Below are positions 45,779 through 54,687 of a stretch of DNA of 64,000 bases, piece by piece. The DNA is taken from contig CAYHPW010000001.1 in NCBI GenBank assembly GCA_964358645.1, forward strand, positions 1 through 64,000, read 5' to 3'. Under the pieces are notes generated by a model that worked only from the letters and a program-made list of their open reading frames with translations, searched no databases and was not told where the DNA came from. A program made the position numbers and the translations under genes. Positions within the stretch are counted from its first letter, which is position 1. Every line of letters begins with the position of its first letter. The DNA comes from JBBTDV01 sp038042605 (GTDB lineage Bacteria > Bdellovibrionota > UBA1018).

Positions 45779-47626
45779 ATGGAAAAAAACCCGGCAGATA
45801 AGCCAAGGTTTAGTCTCATTTATGTCCTGCTGGCATTATGGCTGATTCTTTCAGTTATAGATTTTGTCAGTTTAAAACGTAACGTTGAATCAATCCCGTA
45901 TAGTCAGTTTTTATTCTACATTGAAAAACATGCCATAGAAGAATTAGTTATCGGTCCAGAAAATATCAGTGGAACACTGAAGGAAAAAGACCCCGATGGG
46001 AAAATAAAAGAATTTCTAACCATCAGAGTTGATGATCCAAAACTTTCACAGCGACTCACTGATGCAGAAATACGTTTCAGCGGTCAGTCTGAAAGCAAGC
46101 TGCTTAAAACTTTCCTTACCTTCATTCTGCCACTGGTAGTTTTCGTTGCAATATTCTGGTTCATGGCCGGCAGGATGGGTCAAACGGCACGTGCAGGTGG
46201 ATTTCTTCCCCTTGGGAAGTCACGGGCTAAAATTTATGTCGAAAAAGACCTTAAGATAAGATTTGACGACGTAGCAGGTGTTGATGAAGCCAAAGAGGAA
46301 CTCCGCGAAATAGTAAATTTTCTCAGGGATCCAAACCGATATTCAAAGCTGGGCGGTCGCATGCCAAAGGGCGTGATGTTGGTCGGGCCACCAGGAACCG
46401 GAAAAACTTTGCTTGCGCGTGCCGTAGCCGGTGAAGCGAATGTCCCGTTTTTTTCTATAAACGGTTCAGAGTTCGTGGAATTATTTGTTGGATTAGGTGC
46501 TGCGCGTGTGCGTGATTTATTTAACCAAGCGCGCATCTATGCTCCCTGTATAATATTCATAGATGAACTGGACGCGCTCGGTAAAGCAAGGGGAATCAGC
46601 GCGATATCTGGCTCTGGAAATGATGAAAAAGAACAGACGCTAAACCAACTTCTTGCTGAAATGGACGGCTTTGATCCTTCAATAGGTGTTGTACTTCTTG
46701 CCGCTACAAACCGCCCTGAGGTTCTGGATCCAGCATTGCTCAGGGCTGGGCGCTTCGACCGCCATGTGGTGCTAGACAGGCCAGATAGGATCGGCCGAAA
46801 GAAAATTCTTGAAATACATCTTAAGAAAATAAAAACTTCGTCTGACATTAATGCTGAAATAATATCCTCAATGACTGCTGGTTTTTCAGGAGCTGATCTT
46901 GCTAATCTCGTAAATGAAGCAGCTCTGATAGCTACCCGGCGGATGGCTGAATCAGTGGAATTAAGGGACTGCACAGAGGCTGTTGAACGTATTATAGCCG
47001 GACTTGAGAGAAAAAATCGGCTTTTAAGCTATAATGAGAAAATGCGTGTCGCATATCATGAAATGGGGCACGCCGTGGCCGCATTGACTCTTGGTCAGTC
47101 AGAAACCGTTCACAAAGTCAGCATCATTCCGCGCGGTATAAGCGCCATCGGTTATACATTGCACAGGCCTACTGAAGACCGTTATTTAATGGAAAAACAG
47201 GAGCTAGAAAACAAACTCTCCATCATGCTAGCAGGAAGAGCTTCTGAAATCACATTCTTTGACGATATTTCCACCGGCGCAGCCGATGATCTTGATAAGG
47301 CCACAGAAATAGCCAGGGCAATGATCACCAGATATGGCATGGCGGAACGCTTGGGCCTAGCGGTATTTGAGCGAGAACCAGCGCCTCTTCTTGGCGGTCA
47401 AGCAAAAATCAGGAGCTTTGATTACAGCGAACATACCGCACAACTTATAGACACAGAAATAGAACGGCTGCTAGAAAAAGCCCTCGAAACAGCCACAACC
47501 ATAGTAGATAAATTCAAGGCAGTCATTGAGGAGGGGGTTCGCATTCTGCTTGAGAAAGAAACAATAGACGAGGCTGAACTCCGCAGGATTTGGGAAAAAC
47601 AAGAGAAAATCACTCGCATTGCCTAA
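45779..47626 (+). CDS. ftsH: ATP-dependent zinc metalloprotease FtsH
   Basis: A membrane-bound AAA+ protease for membrane and regulatory proteins. 615 residues: TM1 at about 12-28, periplasmic part, TM2 at about 108-126, Walker A VGPPGTGKT, Walker B IIFIDELDALG, SRH region RPEVLDPALLRAGRFDR, zinc site HEMGH at 427-431 and DDLDKATEIAR with the third ligand. It starts 35 bp after the porphyrin oxidase and closes the run; FtsH controls heme synthesis enzymes in some bacteria, so the position may matter. Confidence 0.96.
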   Translation: MEKNPADKPRFSLIYVLLALWLILSVIDFVSLKRNVESIPYSQFLFYIEKHAIEELVIGPENISGTLKEKDPDGKIKEFLTIRVDDPKLSQRLTDAEIRFSGQSESKLLKTFLTFILPLVVFVAIFWFMAGRMGQTARAGGFLPLGKSRAKIYVEKDLKIRFDDVAGVDEAKEELREIVNFLRDPNRYSKLGGRMPKGVMLVGPPGTGKTLLARAVAGEANVPFFSINGSEFVELFVGLGAARVRDLFNQARIYAPCIIFIDELDALGKARGISAISGSGNDEKEQTLNQLLAEMDGFDPSIGVVLLAATNRPEVLDPALLRAGRFDRHVVLDRPDRIGRKKILEIHLKKIKTSSDINAEIISSMTAGFSGADLANLVNEAALIATRRMAESVELRDCTEAVERIIAGLERKNRLLSYNEKMRVAYHEMGHAVAALTLGQSETVHKVSIIPRGISAIGYTLHRPTEDRYLMEKQELENKLSIMLAGRASEITFFDDISTGAADDLDKATEIARAMITRYGMAERLGLAVFEREPAPLLGGQAKIRSFDYSEHTAQLIDTEIERLLEKALETATTIVDKFKAVIEEGVRILLEKETIDEAELRRIWEKQEKITRIA

Positions 47627-48395
47627 TTATCGCAGAAGTATATAAAAAACAGCTTTTTGGGATTTTACATTCTACGTTCGCGACATTGTATACGGCGCTA
47701 ATGTTAAAGCTCCGTCTTGGTGGCTGTGTAACTGTTGGCCTGGGTGATGGAAGGCTAGACGTTGGAGATGGCGAAGGGGAAGGTGGGGGGGAAATTGATG
47801 GCGATGGCGAAATCACCGGTGATGGGGATGTGGTTGGTGATGGTTCTTTTTTCCCAAACCACCACATCGCTTCTATATTGATATTGACCTTATCCCTATC
47901 CGAACAATCAACCTTGCCCCACATGTCGGCGCTAAGCGGTATACTGCAATTGTTATTGCCGGCGCCGTCATTTTTTACTCTGGCGGTGCCTCCATCTATT
48001 GTAAAATAAAATGACCCGTCTGGCATTATTTCCCACGCCGTATCAAGCTCACGATTCTCCGAGCGCGCTGAGATAACCTTTTTCTTGCAATCGACTTGTA
48101 AAACCAGCGGGCGCAACGGCGTTATCAACTCCAGTGCATTCAGTCCAACTGGACAATCCCAGAGATTAAGCGGTAGCGGCACCAGCGGTGATACCGTGCC
48201 ATATGGACATTGCGAACCAAATGACACAGTCCCTATGACTGGTACTGGTTTTTCATCATCAGCTACTGGTTCTATATCTAATAGCTGTTGTGTTACTGGT
48301 TTTCCGCATGCAGAAAAATTGGCGATAATCAGAAGCACTACTCCAACCATGGTAGAAATAAAAACGGCAGCCAATAATCTGTATAGCTTCTTCAT
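47610..48395 (-). CDS. Lipoprotein with Ser/Pro repeat
   Basis: 261 residues. Signal peptide with lipobox NFSAC at about 27-31, a 160-residue domain with cysteines and WDCPVGLNALELITPL and VDCSDRDKVNINIEAMWWF, then about 30 residues of nearly pure Ser/Pro (SPSP type), and a 35-residue tail with two cysteines. The linker DNA (47745-47850) shows as a GGTGAT/GGCGAT-rich repeat on the plus strand. Its end overlaps ftsH by 17 bp. Function unknown. Confidence 0.65.
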   Translation of the reverse strand: MKKLYRLLAAVFISTMVGVVLLIIANFSACGKPVTQQLLDIEPVADDEKPVPVIGTVSFGSQCPYGTVSPLVPLPLNLWDCPVGLNALELITPLRPLVLQVDCKKKVISARSENRELDTAWEIMPDGSFYFTIDGGTARVKNDGAGNNNCSIPLSADMWGKVDCSDRDKVNINIEAMWWFGKKEPSPTTSPSPVISPSPSISPPPSPSPSPTSSLPSPRPTVTQPPRRSFNISAVYNVANVECKIPKSCFLYTSAIIRQCE

Positions 48396-48516
48396 ATTCC
48401 GTCCGTGGCTCTCTGTGGCTATCTGGTCAATCCATCAACCAAGACGCGCACCTTAGATATAAAATGACGTGCAATTCAAAGACCATGTGATGTTATTTAA
48501 ATTGCGGCGCGTATGT

Positions 48517-49167
48517 TTATTTCGTGCCTGGAAATTCTACCACTTTTGGAACATCTGACCCATCTATGACTGTTTCATGCTTATCTTTGCTTGATGGGCT
48601 TGACGGTGAGCTGCTTTTTTGTTTGCTGCCACGACTGTATGTTTGTGATTTAGAATCACTTGCAGAATCATTTTGTATATTCTTATCCATAGCGGCGGTA
48701 AATTTTTCCTGATTTTTTTCAAACCAATTATCAAATCCATCGCCATCATTAACGCCTTTTGCAAACTGAGCGCTATGCTCGCCAAACATCTTATCCACGA
48801 ACCCGCCAAGTTTTGCTGACTCTTTAGTGGTTTCAGGATCAGCCTTTAATTCTTCTTTAACTTCAGCCTTAATGGCTTCAATATCTTTTTTACCAAGTGC
48901 CATGGAAACAAGTTTTTCTCTCATCTGTTTTTCGCTAATGACTGTAGTCCCGATAGCCGTTATGAACTTTCTATCTGCTGGATCAATTATTTTAGCGTGA
49001 AGAGCTGATTTTTCTTCATCAGACAGAATCGGTTTTTCCCTTAAAGTCTTATAATATTCAACCATAGCTTTTTCTTGCGCGGTTTGGGCATCAATGACTT
49101 GATCCGCAAAAGTCACTTTACCTAAACTGATGACAATCAATATGATGCATAAATTATATTTACCCAT
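48517..49167 (-). CDS. Hypothetical exported protein
   Basis: 216 residues with a signal peptide (hydrophobic 6-18, cleavage near TFA-DQV). The mature part is helical and highly charged (KKDIEAIKAEVKEELKADPE) and ends in a Ser/Lys-rich low-complexity tail of about 45 residues. No family recognised. Its ATG (49165-49167) lies against the upstream end of the divergent Cys-rich gene, so they share a very short regulatory region. Confidence 0.65.
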   Translation of the reverse strand: MGKYNLCIILIVISLGKVTFADQVIDAQTAQEKAMVEYYKTLREKPILSDEEKSALHAKIIDPADRKFITAIGTTVISEKQMREKLVSMALGKKDIEAIKAEVKEELKADPETTKESAKLGGFVDKMFGEHSAQFAKGVNDGDGFDNWFEKNQEKFTAAMDKNIQNDSASDSKSQTYSRGSKQKSSSPSSPSSKDKHETVIDGSDVPKVVEFPGTK

Positions 49168-49210
49168 GTTAAGATTCCCGGTATCTTTAATACTAATACT
49201 AGCACTCTTT

Positions 49211-50293
49211 ATGACATTAACCAGAACTTCGTTTATAACTTTTTTATCAATCTTGTTTTTAGCGATACAACACCACTCTTCTTATGGTGCCATAGAAGAT
49301 CCTGGATCAATAAAAACTTCCAGCCCCCCTTGTGTGGATGATAGCATCGCAGCTGGTTCCCGTGGCTGCCTAAGCGGGTTAAGACCTTGCTCAAAAGTGA
49401 TTAAAGAAACCCTAGATGTCGTACGGGAAAAGGTACGTAAAAAAACAGATTATTATTACAAGGGGATTGACTTGGATTTCAGCAAGCCTGATGCACTAAC
49501 CAGCTCTGGGTCGATACAGACTCCTGTGTGTAACCCTGGTGCTGGTGAGCTTCACAAAAACCATCTTGGGCAAAATTGCGGCGAAGTAGTTGAAATTACT
49601 AAACATGGAGTCGGGTCTTTCCACGATGACTATGGAAAGATGGAAATAGCTTATTTGCAAGGTTCGTGGATAGCATCTCTTAACTGTTATACAAAACAAG
49701 TAGCCAATGAAATCGAAGCAAAAAAGCTGCGCCTATCCCCGGCTTGCGAGGGACTTGGAAAAGACATTAATAAACTTTTTTCAAATATCCCTGGTAAATC
49801 CACAGTTTTCCTATCTACTGCCGGAAGATCAGTTGAAAATCTTTGCCAGCAACCTGAAATAAAAACATTCACGTCATCATCAGTGCCAGATTTCTGTAAA
49901 AATGAAGCCAAGGCCCGCGCTCTCCCATCAGATTTTGCAAAGCATCGTGTTGCGGCTTGCCTTCTTGCTGGAGCGCGTTCAGCCACGGAATCTGCCTTTG
50001 CCGATCTTGCTGTTTGCGAAATAGTCGGCAGGGCTAACGCTTCTTACACGAAACATTTTCTTGCCGAAAAAGCTGCCGCAAAAATACGGCTTAAAAAAGA
50101 GATATTAAACCCGTGCTCAAGCGGTCTTGCAAAAAAATGCGTGTCGTGCGCCAGAAAGATAACAAAATGGAGAAAATGCACCGAAGAGTGCACAACATCA
50201 AAAGTGCGGAATTGCTATCAAGCTAAATTCCCGTCTTTTGCACAGCAGTTTGTTAAATCTATATATCCGGAGAGCGGAGCATGCCGCGATTAA
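49211..50293 (+). CDS. Hypothetical exported Cys-rich protein
   Basis: About 360 residues from ATG 49211, with a signal peptide MTLTRTSFITFLSILFLAIQ and cleavage near SSYGA. ATG 49166 in frame adds a second hydrophobic stretch but would overlap the divergent gene's start codon. The mature protein has about 18 cysteines, many at the C-terminus (KKCVSCARKITKWRKCTEEC). It looks extracellular or periplasmic and disulfide-bonded. Family unknown. It overlaps the next gene by 13 bp, so the two are probably co-translated and may work together. Confidence 0.65.
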   Translation: MTLTRTSFITFLSILFLAIQHHSSYGAIEDPGSIKTSSPPCVDDSIAAGSRGCLSGLRPCSKVIKETLDVVREKVRKKTDYYYKGIDLDFSKPDALTSSGSIQTPVCNPGAGELHKNHLGQNCGEVVEITKHGVGSFHDDYGKMEIAYLQGSWIASLNCYTKQVANEIEAKKLRLSPACEGLGKDINKLFSNIPGKSTVFLSTAGRSVENLCQQPEIKTFTSSSVPDFCKNEAKARALPSDFAKHRVAACLLAGARSATESAFADLAVCEIVGRANASYTKHFLAEKAAAKIRLKKEILNPCSSGLAKKCVSCARKITKWRKCTEECTTSKVRNCYQAKFPSFAQQFVKSIYPESGACRD

Positions 50294-51159
50294 ACCTAAA
50301 ACAACAGGATGGCCTTGCCTGGATAGTAGTTCTATATATAATTGCTATAATTTTACTGGTGGCTATAGCCGTAATGTTGATCAAGCAAGGCTGTGGCGGT
50401 CCCGATAGCGGCCAGCTTGCGATGGACTTTCCATGCTATGGCGCTAATGGGATACCAATCAGCAATAAGAGCCTGGCAAAAAAATGCTGTAAAAACAACT
50501 CCGCGATCATCCCGCCACCAAATGGATGCCCGATACCTTTAGTAACCATGCAACAAGACGGCCTTGATAAAGGCGCCGCAAAGATGTCAGCAGCAGGTGA
50601 CATGCTCAGCAATGCAAGCCAGCTTAGCGGCAATGCTCCCGCCGCTCCACTTGGTGACAATAGTAAATCTGCAGCCGCCATTGGTGATGGGTCGTCAAAT
50701 ATAGCGAATTCAAAAGATAATGGTCAATTCATAGGTGATATTAAAGCACCACAAAAGGCCCCAGACAGCGGGGCTGGTGGAGTGAGTAGTGGCGATTCTG
50801 GAAATCTAACCATGTCGGGAGCAGAGACTTCTGCAGCCACTGCACCAGTTGCTTCTCCGACTGCAACCATAGAAGACTCCGGCTCTGCTTATTCTTCTCG
50901 CGGTGGGAAGCAACAAGCAAAGACCACGGAAGGTGACGGAGGACCCCTTCTTGTTGAAGGGCTTCTTGATAATAATCAAAGCGATGGTGAATCAACAGAA
51001 GCAAGCTTTGGGTCATCCGACCAAGATGTGCTGAAAATTAATGATCCGGTTGATTACTTTACCCGCATAGATCCAGATGAAAACATCTTCCACTTAATAG
51101 AAAAACGCTACCGCCACAAAACTACTGAATGGATGCAGGGCGGGTGGCTACCCCGCTGA
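50281..51159 (+). CDS. Hypothetical membrane-anchored protein
   Basis: 292 residues: a TM anchor at about 13-34 (GLAWIVVLYIIAIILLVAIA), a Cys-rich stretch at about 38-84 (YGANGIPISNKSLAKKCCKN), a long Ser/Gly/Ala low-complexity linker, and a C-terminal DPDENIFHLIEKRYR segment. A short Asn-Ile-Phe-Arg-Tyr-type end like this recurs in proteins of Bdellovibrio-like bacteria (memory, unverified). Overlaps the Cys-rich gene upstream. It ends exactly at the left attachment repeat of the island. Confidence 0.65.
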   Translation: MPRLNLKQQDGLAWIVVLYIIAIILLVAIAVMLIKQGCGGPDSGQLAMDFPCYGANGIPISNKSLAKKCCKNNSAIIPPPNGCPIPLVTMQQDGLDKGAAKMSAAGDMLSNASQLSGNAPAAPLGDNSKSAAAIGDGSSNIANSKDNGQFIGDIKAPQKAPDSGAGGVSSGDSGNLTMSGAETSAATAPVASPTATIEDSGSAYSSRGGKQQAKTTEGDGGPLLVEGLLDNNQSDGESTEASFGSSDQDVLKINDPVDYFTRIDPDENIFHLIEKRYRHKTTEWMQGGWLPR

Positions 51160-51177
51160 ACGGAGAGGGTGGGATTC
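51159..51177. repeat. Left attachment repeat (attL-type)
   Basis: AACGGAGAGGGTGGGATTC, identical to 59865-59883 inside tRNA-Ser. Beyond it the sequence continues CAATAAGCC instead of tRNA sequence, as expected for the displaced copy left by integration. Confidence 0.9.
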
Positions 51178-51295
51178 AATAAGCCAGATTTAATAAACTT
51201 ATGAAATTTGGCTGTTTTTTCAATGTAACTAACAACTTAAGCCACCTTATGATTTTGGTCTGTTACCGTCCATTTTGGCTACTTTCTGCCCATTT

Positions 51296-51314
51296 GTGGT
51301 CATAAAGTGGTCAT
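51296..51314 (+). repeat. Left arm-type repeat pair (candidate integrase arm site)
   Basis: GTGGTCAT-AAA-GTGGTCAT: two GTGGTCA units 11 bp apart, about 120 bp inside the left attachment repeat. The same pair with the same spacing is found near the right end (59793-59811). This matches arm-type binding sites of lambda-like integrases. Confidence 0.5.
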
Positions 51315-51377
51315 GATTTAGTATAATTTAGGTCGGTTTATTGCGGTTACACAAATTACGTGTTCGTGCTTGATAAT

Positions 51378-51399
51378 ACGATACCGTGTATGGTATCGT
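51378..51399. promoter_or_regulatory. Palindrome upstream of the DUF4160/HTH pair
   Basis: ACGATACC-N6-GGTATCGT, 8-bp arms, 11 bp before the DUF4160 ATG (51411). GATAAT at 51372-51377 could be the -10 box, so a bound protein would block transcription. The HTH protein encoded by the second gene is the obvious candidate. Confidence 0.55.
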
Positions 51400-51410
51400 T
51401 TATTTAAGTC

Positions 51411-51611
51411 ATGGGCAGGATCCGCAGAGGTGGTTTTATTTTCGAATTTTGGGTCGGCGACCATCCTCCGCGCCATGTTCATGTGTTGAAGGACGAGGAA
51501 CTCATTGCGCGGGTAGAACTCGACGAAGCCCTCACCGTGATGGATGGGAAGATCAACCGGCGGATCCGGGAGATCCTGAAGGAACTAGTGAAAGAAGGCG
51601 ATCTAAAATGA
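51411..51611 (+). CDS. DUF4160-like small protein (possible toxin partner)
   Basis: 66 residues with the DUF4160-type motif VGDHPPRHVHV at about 15-25, followed by LIARVELDEAL and a charged helix RRIREILKELVKEGD. Such proteins are usually coded next to DUF2442 or HTH proteins in pairs predicted to be toxin-antitoxin or regulatory modules; the biochemical role is not known. ATGA overlap with the next gene. Confidence 0.75.
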   Translation: MGRIRRGGFIFEFWVGDHPPRHVHVLKDEELIARVELDEALTVMDGKINRRIREILKELVKEGDLK

Positions 51612-52072
51612 AGCACAAGAAGTTCAAGCGGGTTGAGTTTGATAACAAAAAAAGGGTCTTTCATCTTGAATACACGTCTGGCCTCAAGTTCGACTGTCCT
51701 TATTTTTCCCTCGGCATCCGAGACAAGGTCATCGATGCGGGACCGGATCCCGAAGTAGGAGGGCATTCTTTTTACTTCATTCTCGGGAACGGAAAGAAGG
51801 ACTACGTTCCTTTCGACCAGCCTCTCCATATCGCGCAAAATCCGGAGTATGTGAAAGAACAGACCCTTTATCGAATGACCAAGCGGATCAACGAATTTAT
51901 TGAACGCGAAGGTATTTCAAAGCGAGAGCTCGCCAGACGGCTCAATACCTCCACGTCTCAACTTTCTCGACTGCTGGATACGGCCAATTACAAAAAGGAA
52001 CTCTCACGATTGATCGAGATTGCCACGATCTTGGACTACGAATTCACCTGGGAATTCAAAAAAGCGGTTTAA
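51608..52072 (+). CDS. DUF2442-like/HTH protein (possible antitoxin or autoregulator)
   Basis: 154 residues from ATG 51608. The N-terminal 75 residues (DUF2442-like, uncertain) form a small beta-rich part; residues about 88-145 are a lambda-repressor-type HTH (RINEFIEREGISKRELARRL, STSQLSRLLD). It overlaps the DUF4160 gene by 4 bp and sits behind a palindrome. The longer frame back to 51386 is a shadow of the first gene. 205 bp without a gene follow. Confidence 0.75.
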   Translation: MKHKKFKRVEFDNKKRVFHLEYTSGLKFDCPYFSLGIRDKVIDAGPDPEVGGHSFYFILGNGKKDYVPFDQPLHIAQNPEYVKEQTLYRMTKRINEFIEREGISKRELARRLNTSTSQLSRLLDTANYKKELSRLIEIATILDYEFTWEFKKAV

Positions 52073-52277
52073 AACCGCAGACAATCATTCCTATTGCTAA
52101 ATTTACCGGTCTAGAGCTGGCGCTAGCGGCGTGTAGCTTATCGTGCCACATACGCTATTGCAATGAACTGACATTACTGACAGAGGTTATTGGTTAATAT
52201 CAATAACGCAGAAATGCTAAGTTGGGTCGCGAGGCAAAACAAAAAAATAGCGCTGGTATTTTTGTATCTCAATGCGA

Positions 52278-53162
52278 TTATTTATCCCTTGTTCCTGTTG
52301 CGCCGTTAATCTCAATCTTGACCGGCCAGTGATCGGAGACGGCATAGCTGTTATAAAGCTGATAGAACACGCCAGTGTTGCCGACAGAGGTAGAGTTAGG
52401 GAGGACTTCCTCAATGGTGTCTGGCGAGGCTATTACAAGATCAACAGTATTACTGCCGCTAACCAGTGTGGCTGGTGTCGGGGCGTAAAGAGACAATTGG
52501 CTTGAGATGTTGATTTCACCACTACGTGGGTTAAAGTTGAAATCGCCAAGTATTAACAAGTCTGGGTCGTTGGCTGTATTTGCCAAATAACTCAATGCCC
52601 AGCTCTGAAGTGCACCCATTTCAGCAGCGCGCCTACTTTTTGATACGCTATCTGTGCCAGCCTTCAGATGAATGACCACAAGCGTACCGTCAAAGTCCCC
52701 CACACGATAGGCAACGAAAAGAGGAGTGCGTGTAAAACCTGAAAACCCAGCCGGTGTGCTCATACTTGAAACGGTAGCAAAGGCTGTATTCCAAAATACC
52801 CCTATTTCTTGAGCACCTTCGCCGTTGGTTATAACGGAATATGGTTTTCCGATAAGGTGGCTGTTGATAATAAGGTTCTGAACCGCGCTCACGTTCTCAA
52901 CCTCCTGTATGCCGATAATGGCTGCATCAATATTAACTAAAACGTTAGCAATGGCTCCATAATCTGCTGCAGTTCGTGGTACTATGCCTGTATTAAGTTG
53001 ATCATTCAGCCAGCGCATATTCATTGTGGCGATCCTGGAGGAACCCACAGGAAGAGTTGTTGTGCTTTCATTTACTGTTCGAGTTATTGAGGCCGGGTCA
53101 TTCCCGCCACAGCCCACCAGAATATATAAAACAAAGCTAATCAATCGGGATCTTTGTGACAT
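52278..53162 (-). CDS. Endonuclease/exonuclease/phosphatase-family lipoprotein
   Basis: 294 residues with lipobox YILVGC at about 13-18. EEP-fold landmarks: TMNMRWLND, IIGIQEVENV (metal Glu), VVIHLKAG, LILGDFNFNPRSGE and a final SDHWPVKIEI with the catalytic His. Probably a secreted or outer-membrane-attached nuclease or phosphodiesterase. A cargo gene of the island; first of a minus-strand row of exported proteins. Confidence 0.85.
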   Translation of the reverse strand: MSQRSRLISFVLYILVGCGGNDPASITRTVNESTTTLPVGSSRIATMNMRWLNDQLNTGIVPRTAADYGAIANVLVNIDAAIIGIQEVENVSAVQNLIINSHLIGKPYSVITNGEGAQEIGVFWNTAFATVSSMSTPAGFSGFTRTPLFVAYRVGDFDGTLVVIHLKAGTDSVSKSRRAAEMGALQSWALSYLANTANDPDLLILGDFNFNPRSGEINISSQLSLYAPTPATLVSGSNTVDLVIASPDTIEEVLPNSTSVGNTGVFYQLYNSYAVSDHWPVKIEINGATGTRDK

Positions 53163-53217
53163 TCAGAATTGCTCACATAGTTAACCAGCAATTTTTTAGT
53201 AGAGTTAATTTTCATGG

Positions 53218-53436
53218 TCATTCAACACAGCTTGGAGAAATTTGATCATCACTACACATTAAACGCCCACCTTGAAAATAATATTGGCCTGTACCACAGC
53301 TTTTTGGACCCCCATGTGACGAACAGCATCCGGAAAAAGATTTTGTAGTGGATTTACACTGTGCTGACTCTTGAGTGCCACAACCCCAAGAAATACCAGC
53401 GATCGATAAAGCAAGTGTTAGAAATAAATAGTTCAT
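53218..53436 (-). CDS. Small Cys-rich exported protein
   Basis: 72 residues. Signal peptide at 1-18 with a possible lipobox ISWGC, then seven or more cysteines in about 50 residues, including SGCCSSHGG. Probably a disulfide- or metal-stabilised secreted peptide. The CCSSHGG motif recalls DUF3761-like proteins, but the match is weak. Function unknown. Confidence 0.55.
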   Translation of the reverse strand: MNYLFLTLALSIAGISWGCGTQESAQCKSTTKSFSGCCSSHGGPKSCGTGQYYFQGGRLMCSDDQISPSCVE

Positions 53437-53465
53437 ACATTTAACCTCATAGCAAGCGGTGGTGG

Positions 53466-53924
53466 TTAAGCTGCTGTTTTATCGATCGTAGATTTGAGTT
53501 TAATTTGTGTAATAATTTCTGCCTCTATTGTTTCATTGGCTCGATCAACTTGGCTTGGCAGAGTAAATAGATCATACAGCCACATAACCACGCCCAGTAG
53601 TCCTGCCACTATTGCGGCTAGTGTAGATATTCCGACTATGTTTGATCCTGTAGAATTGAGCGCACCAACCAACGCCTGGAGCCCGAAACCAATAAAGACG
53701 CCAAAAAAAGATACCCCTAGCGTAATTAAGTAAATTACCCCTCTTAAAAAATTACCTAAATAGAATTGATGTGCTCCAAATGGGCTCAATAAAATTAGGA
53801 GAAAGTAGGCTACCCCTGTCGAGCGTTTTGCCTTGCCCATTTCAGAATCTAAGATAGTAAGCTGATTGCCAGAAAGGGTCAGTTTATCCTTATTTATGTC
53901 CACAGTTAACTCCTCTTCTCTCAA
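53466..53924 (-). CDS. TM2 domain membrane protein
   Basis: 152 residues. A TM2 domain at about 33-82 (AYFLLILLSPFGAHQFYLGN and a second TM with ITLGVSFFGVFIG), then a third TM at about 100-125 (GLLGVVMWLYDLFTLP). The 30-residue N-terminal extension is charged. TM2 proteins have no firmly known role. It is followed by a small lipoprotein gene on the same strand. Confidence 0.8.
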   Translation of the reverse strand: MREEELTVDINKDKLTLSGNQLTILDSEMGKAKRSTGVAYFLLILLSPFGAHQFYLGNFLRGVIYLITLGVSFFGVFIGFGLQALVGALNSTGSNIVGISTLAAIVAGLLGVVMWLYDLFTLPSQVDRANETIEAEIITQIKLKSTIDKTAA

Positions 53925-53935
53925 AAAAGACTTTT

Positions 53936-54184
53936 TTATTTGGGCTGTGTAGGAGTTTCTTCTTTGCAGGATATATCAGTCGTGTATCCTGCTGCCTGAG
54001 CAGAGCAGAAATATCTCTTACCTCTACATTTTGCGATCCAGGTTCGAGTTCCAATGGAAGCATTGTCATCTGTGATTTTTATCTCATCTGGCGGGCAACC
54101 GATTTTACCTGACGTTAATTTAGGCAAGCTCGCGCAACCAAAAAATACAAAAGTTATAAATCCCAGCACGATCATGTATTTCAT
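53936..54184 (-). CDS. Small lipoprotein
   Basis: 82 residues with lipobox FVFFGC at about 12-17. The mature part has four cysteines (IGCPPDEIKI, IAKCRGKRYFCSA, ISCKEE) that would pair. Its start overlaps the stop of the HTH gene by 4 bp (ATGA), so the HTH gene, this one and possibly TM2 form an operon. Confidence 0.65.
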   Translation of the reverse strand: MKYMIVLGFITFVFFGCASLPKLTSGKIGCPPDEIKITDDNASIGTRTWIAKCRGKRYFCSAQAAGYTTDISCKEETPTQPK

Positions 54185-54543
54185 TCTTTTCCTCCTGTTT
54201 TTTTTAGATTCTTAGGCACCAACCGCTGAACGGTAATTTTTGCGTAGCCATCGAAAATTAATCCGGCATCATCAAAAACCTCAGCTATGGCAGGGAGTGC
54301 CCCTGGCTGGCGCGTATCGTCCTCGCCGGTGAGCAGGAAGCTAAGCGTGGTGCCAAGTCCTTCCGCAAGCCGTTTAACAGCTATATAGTTTTCAGGCATT
54401 GCACCGGATTTCCATGACATGACTGTAGAAATCCCCACCCCGGCCATTTTTGCGGCCTTCCTTACACTAATTTCGCGTTCCTTCAACATTGAGTTAAGAA
54501 TGCGAGTAAATGGCGTATCTGGACGCAAGCGAGGTTTTTTCAT
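54181..54543 (-). CDS. XRE-family HTH regulator
   Basis: 120 residues; the HTH spans about 13-65 (FTRILNSMLKEREISVRKAA, GISTVMSWKSG, IAVKRLAEGLGTTLSFLLTG). The C-terminal half is a short tail without a sensor domain. Looks like a phage- or island-type repressor. It is first in a small operon with a lipoprotein. Confidence 0.85.
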   Translation of the reverse strand: MKKPRLRPDTPFTRILNSMLKEREISVRKAAKMAGVGISTVMSWKSGAMPENYIAVKRLAEGLGTTLSFLLTGEDDTRQPGALPAIAEVFDDAGLIFDGYAKITVQRLVPKNLKKTGGKE

Positions 54544-54687
54544 ATCTGCTGAACTTCCATCGGAATTACATGGTGGCTACTGCATAGATATCCACCAATA
54601 TGAACGAGTCCATTTTGATGAACACAATAACAACACCCAATACATTCACCAATCACTGCCCCGTAAACTTCTATATGCGAGGTGGGG

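Noticed and set aside
47740..47850. GGTGAT/GGCGAT repeat suggestive of a minisatellite or CRISPR-like array
   Set aside because: It is the Ser/Pro codon repeat of the lipoprotein on the minus strand; units have no spacers and are irregular.
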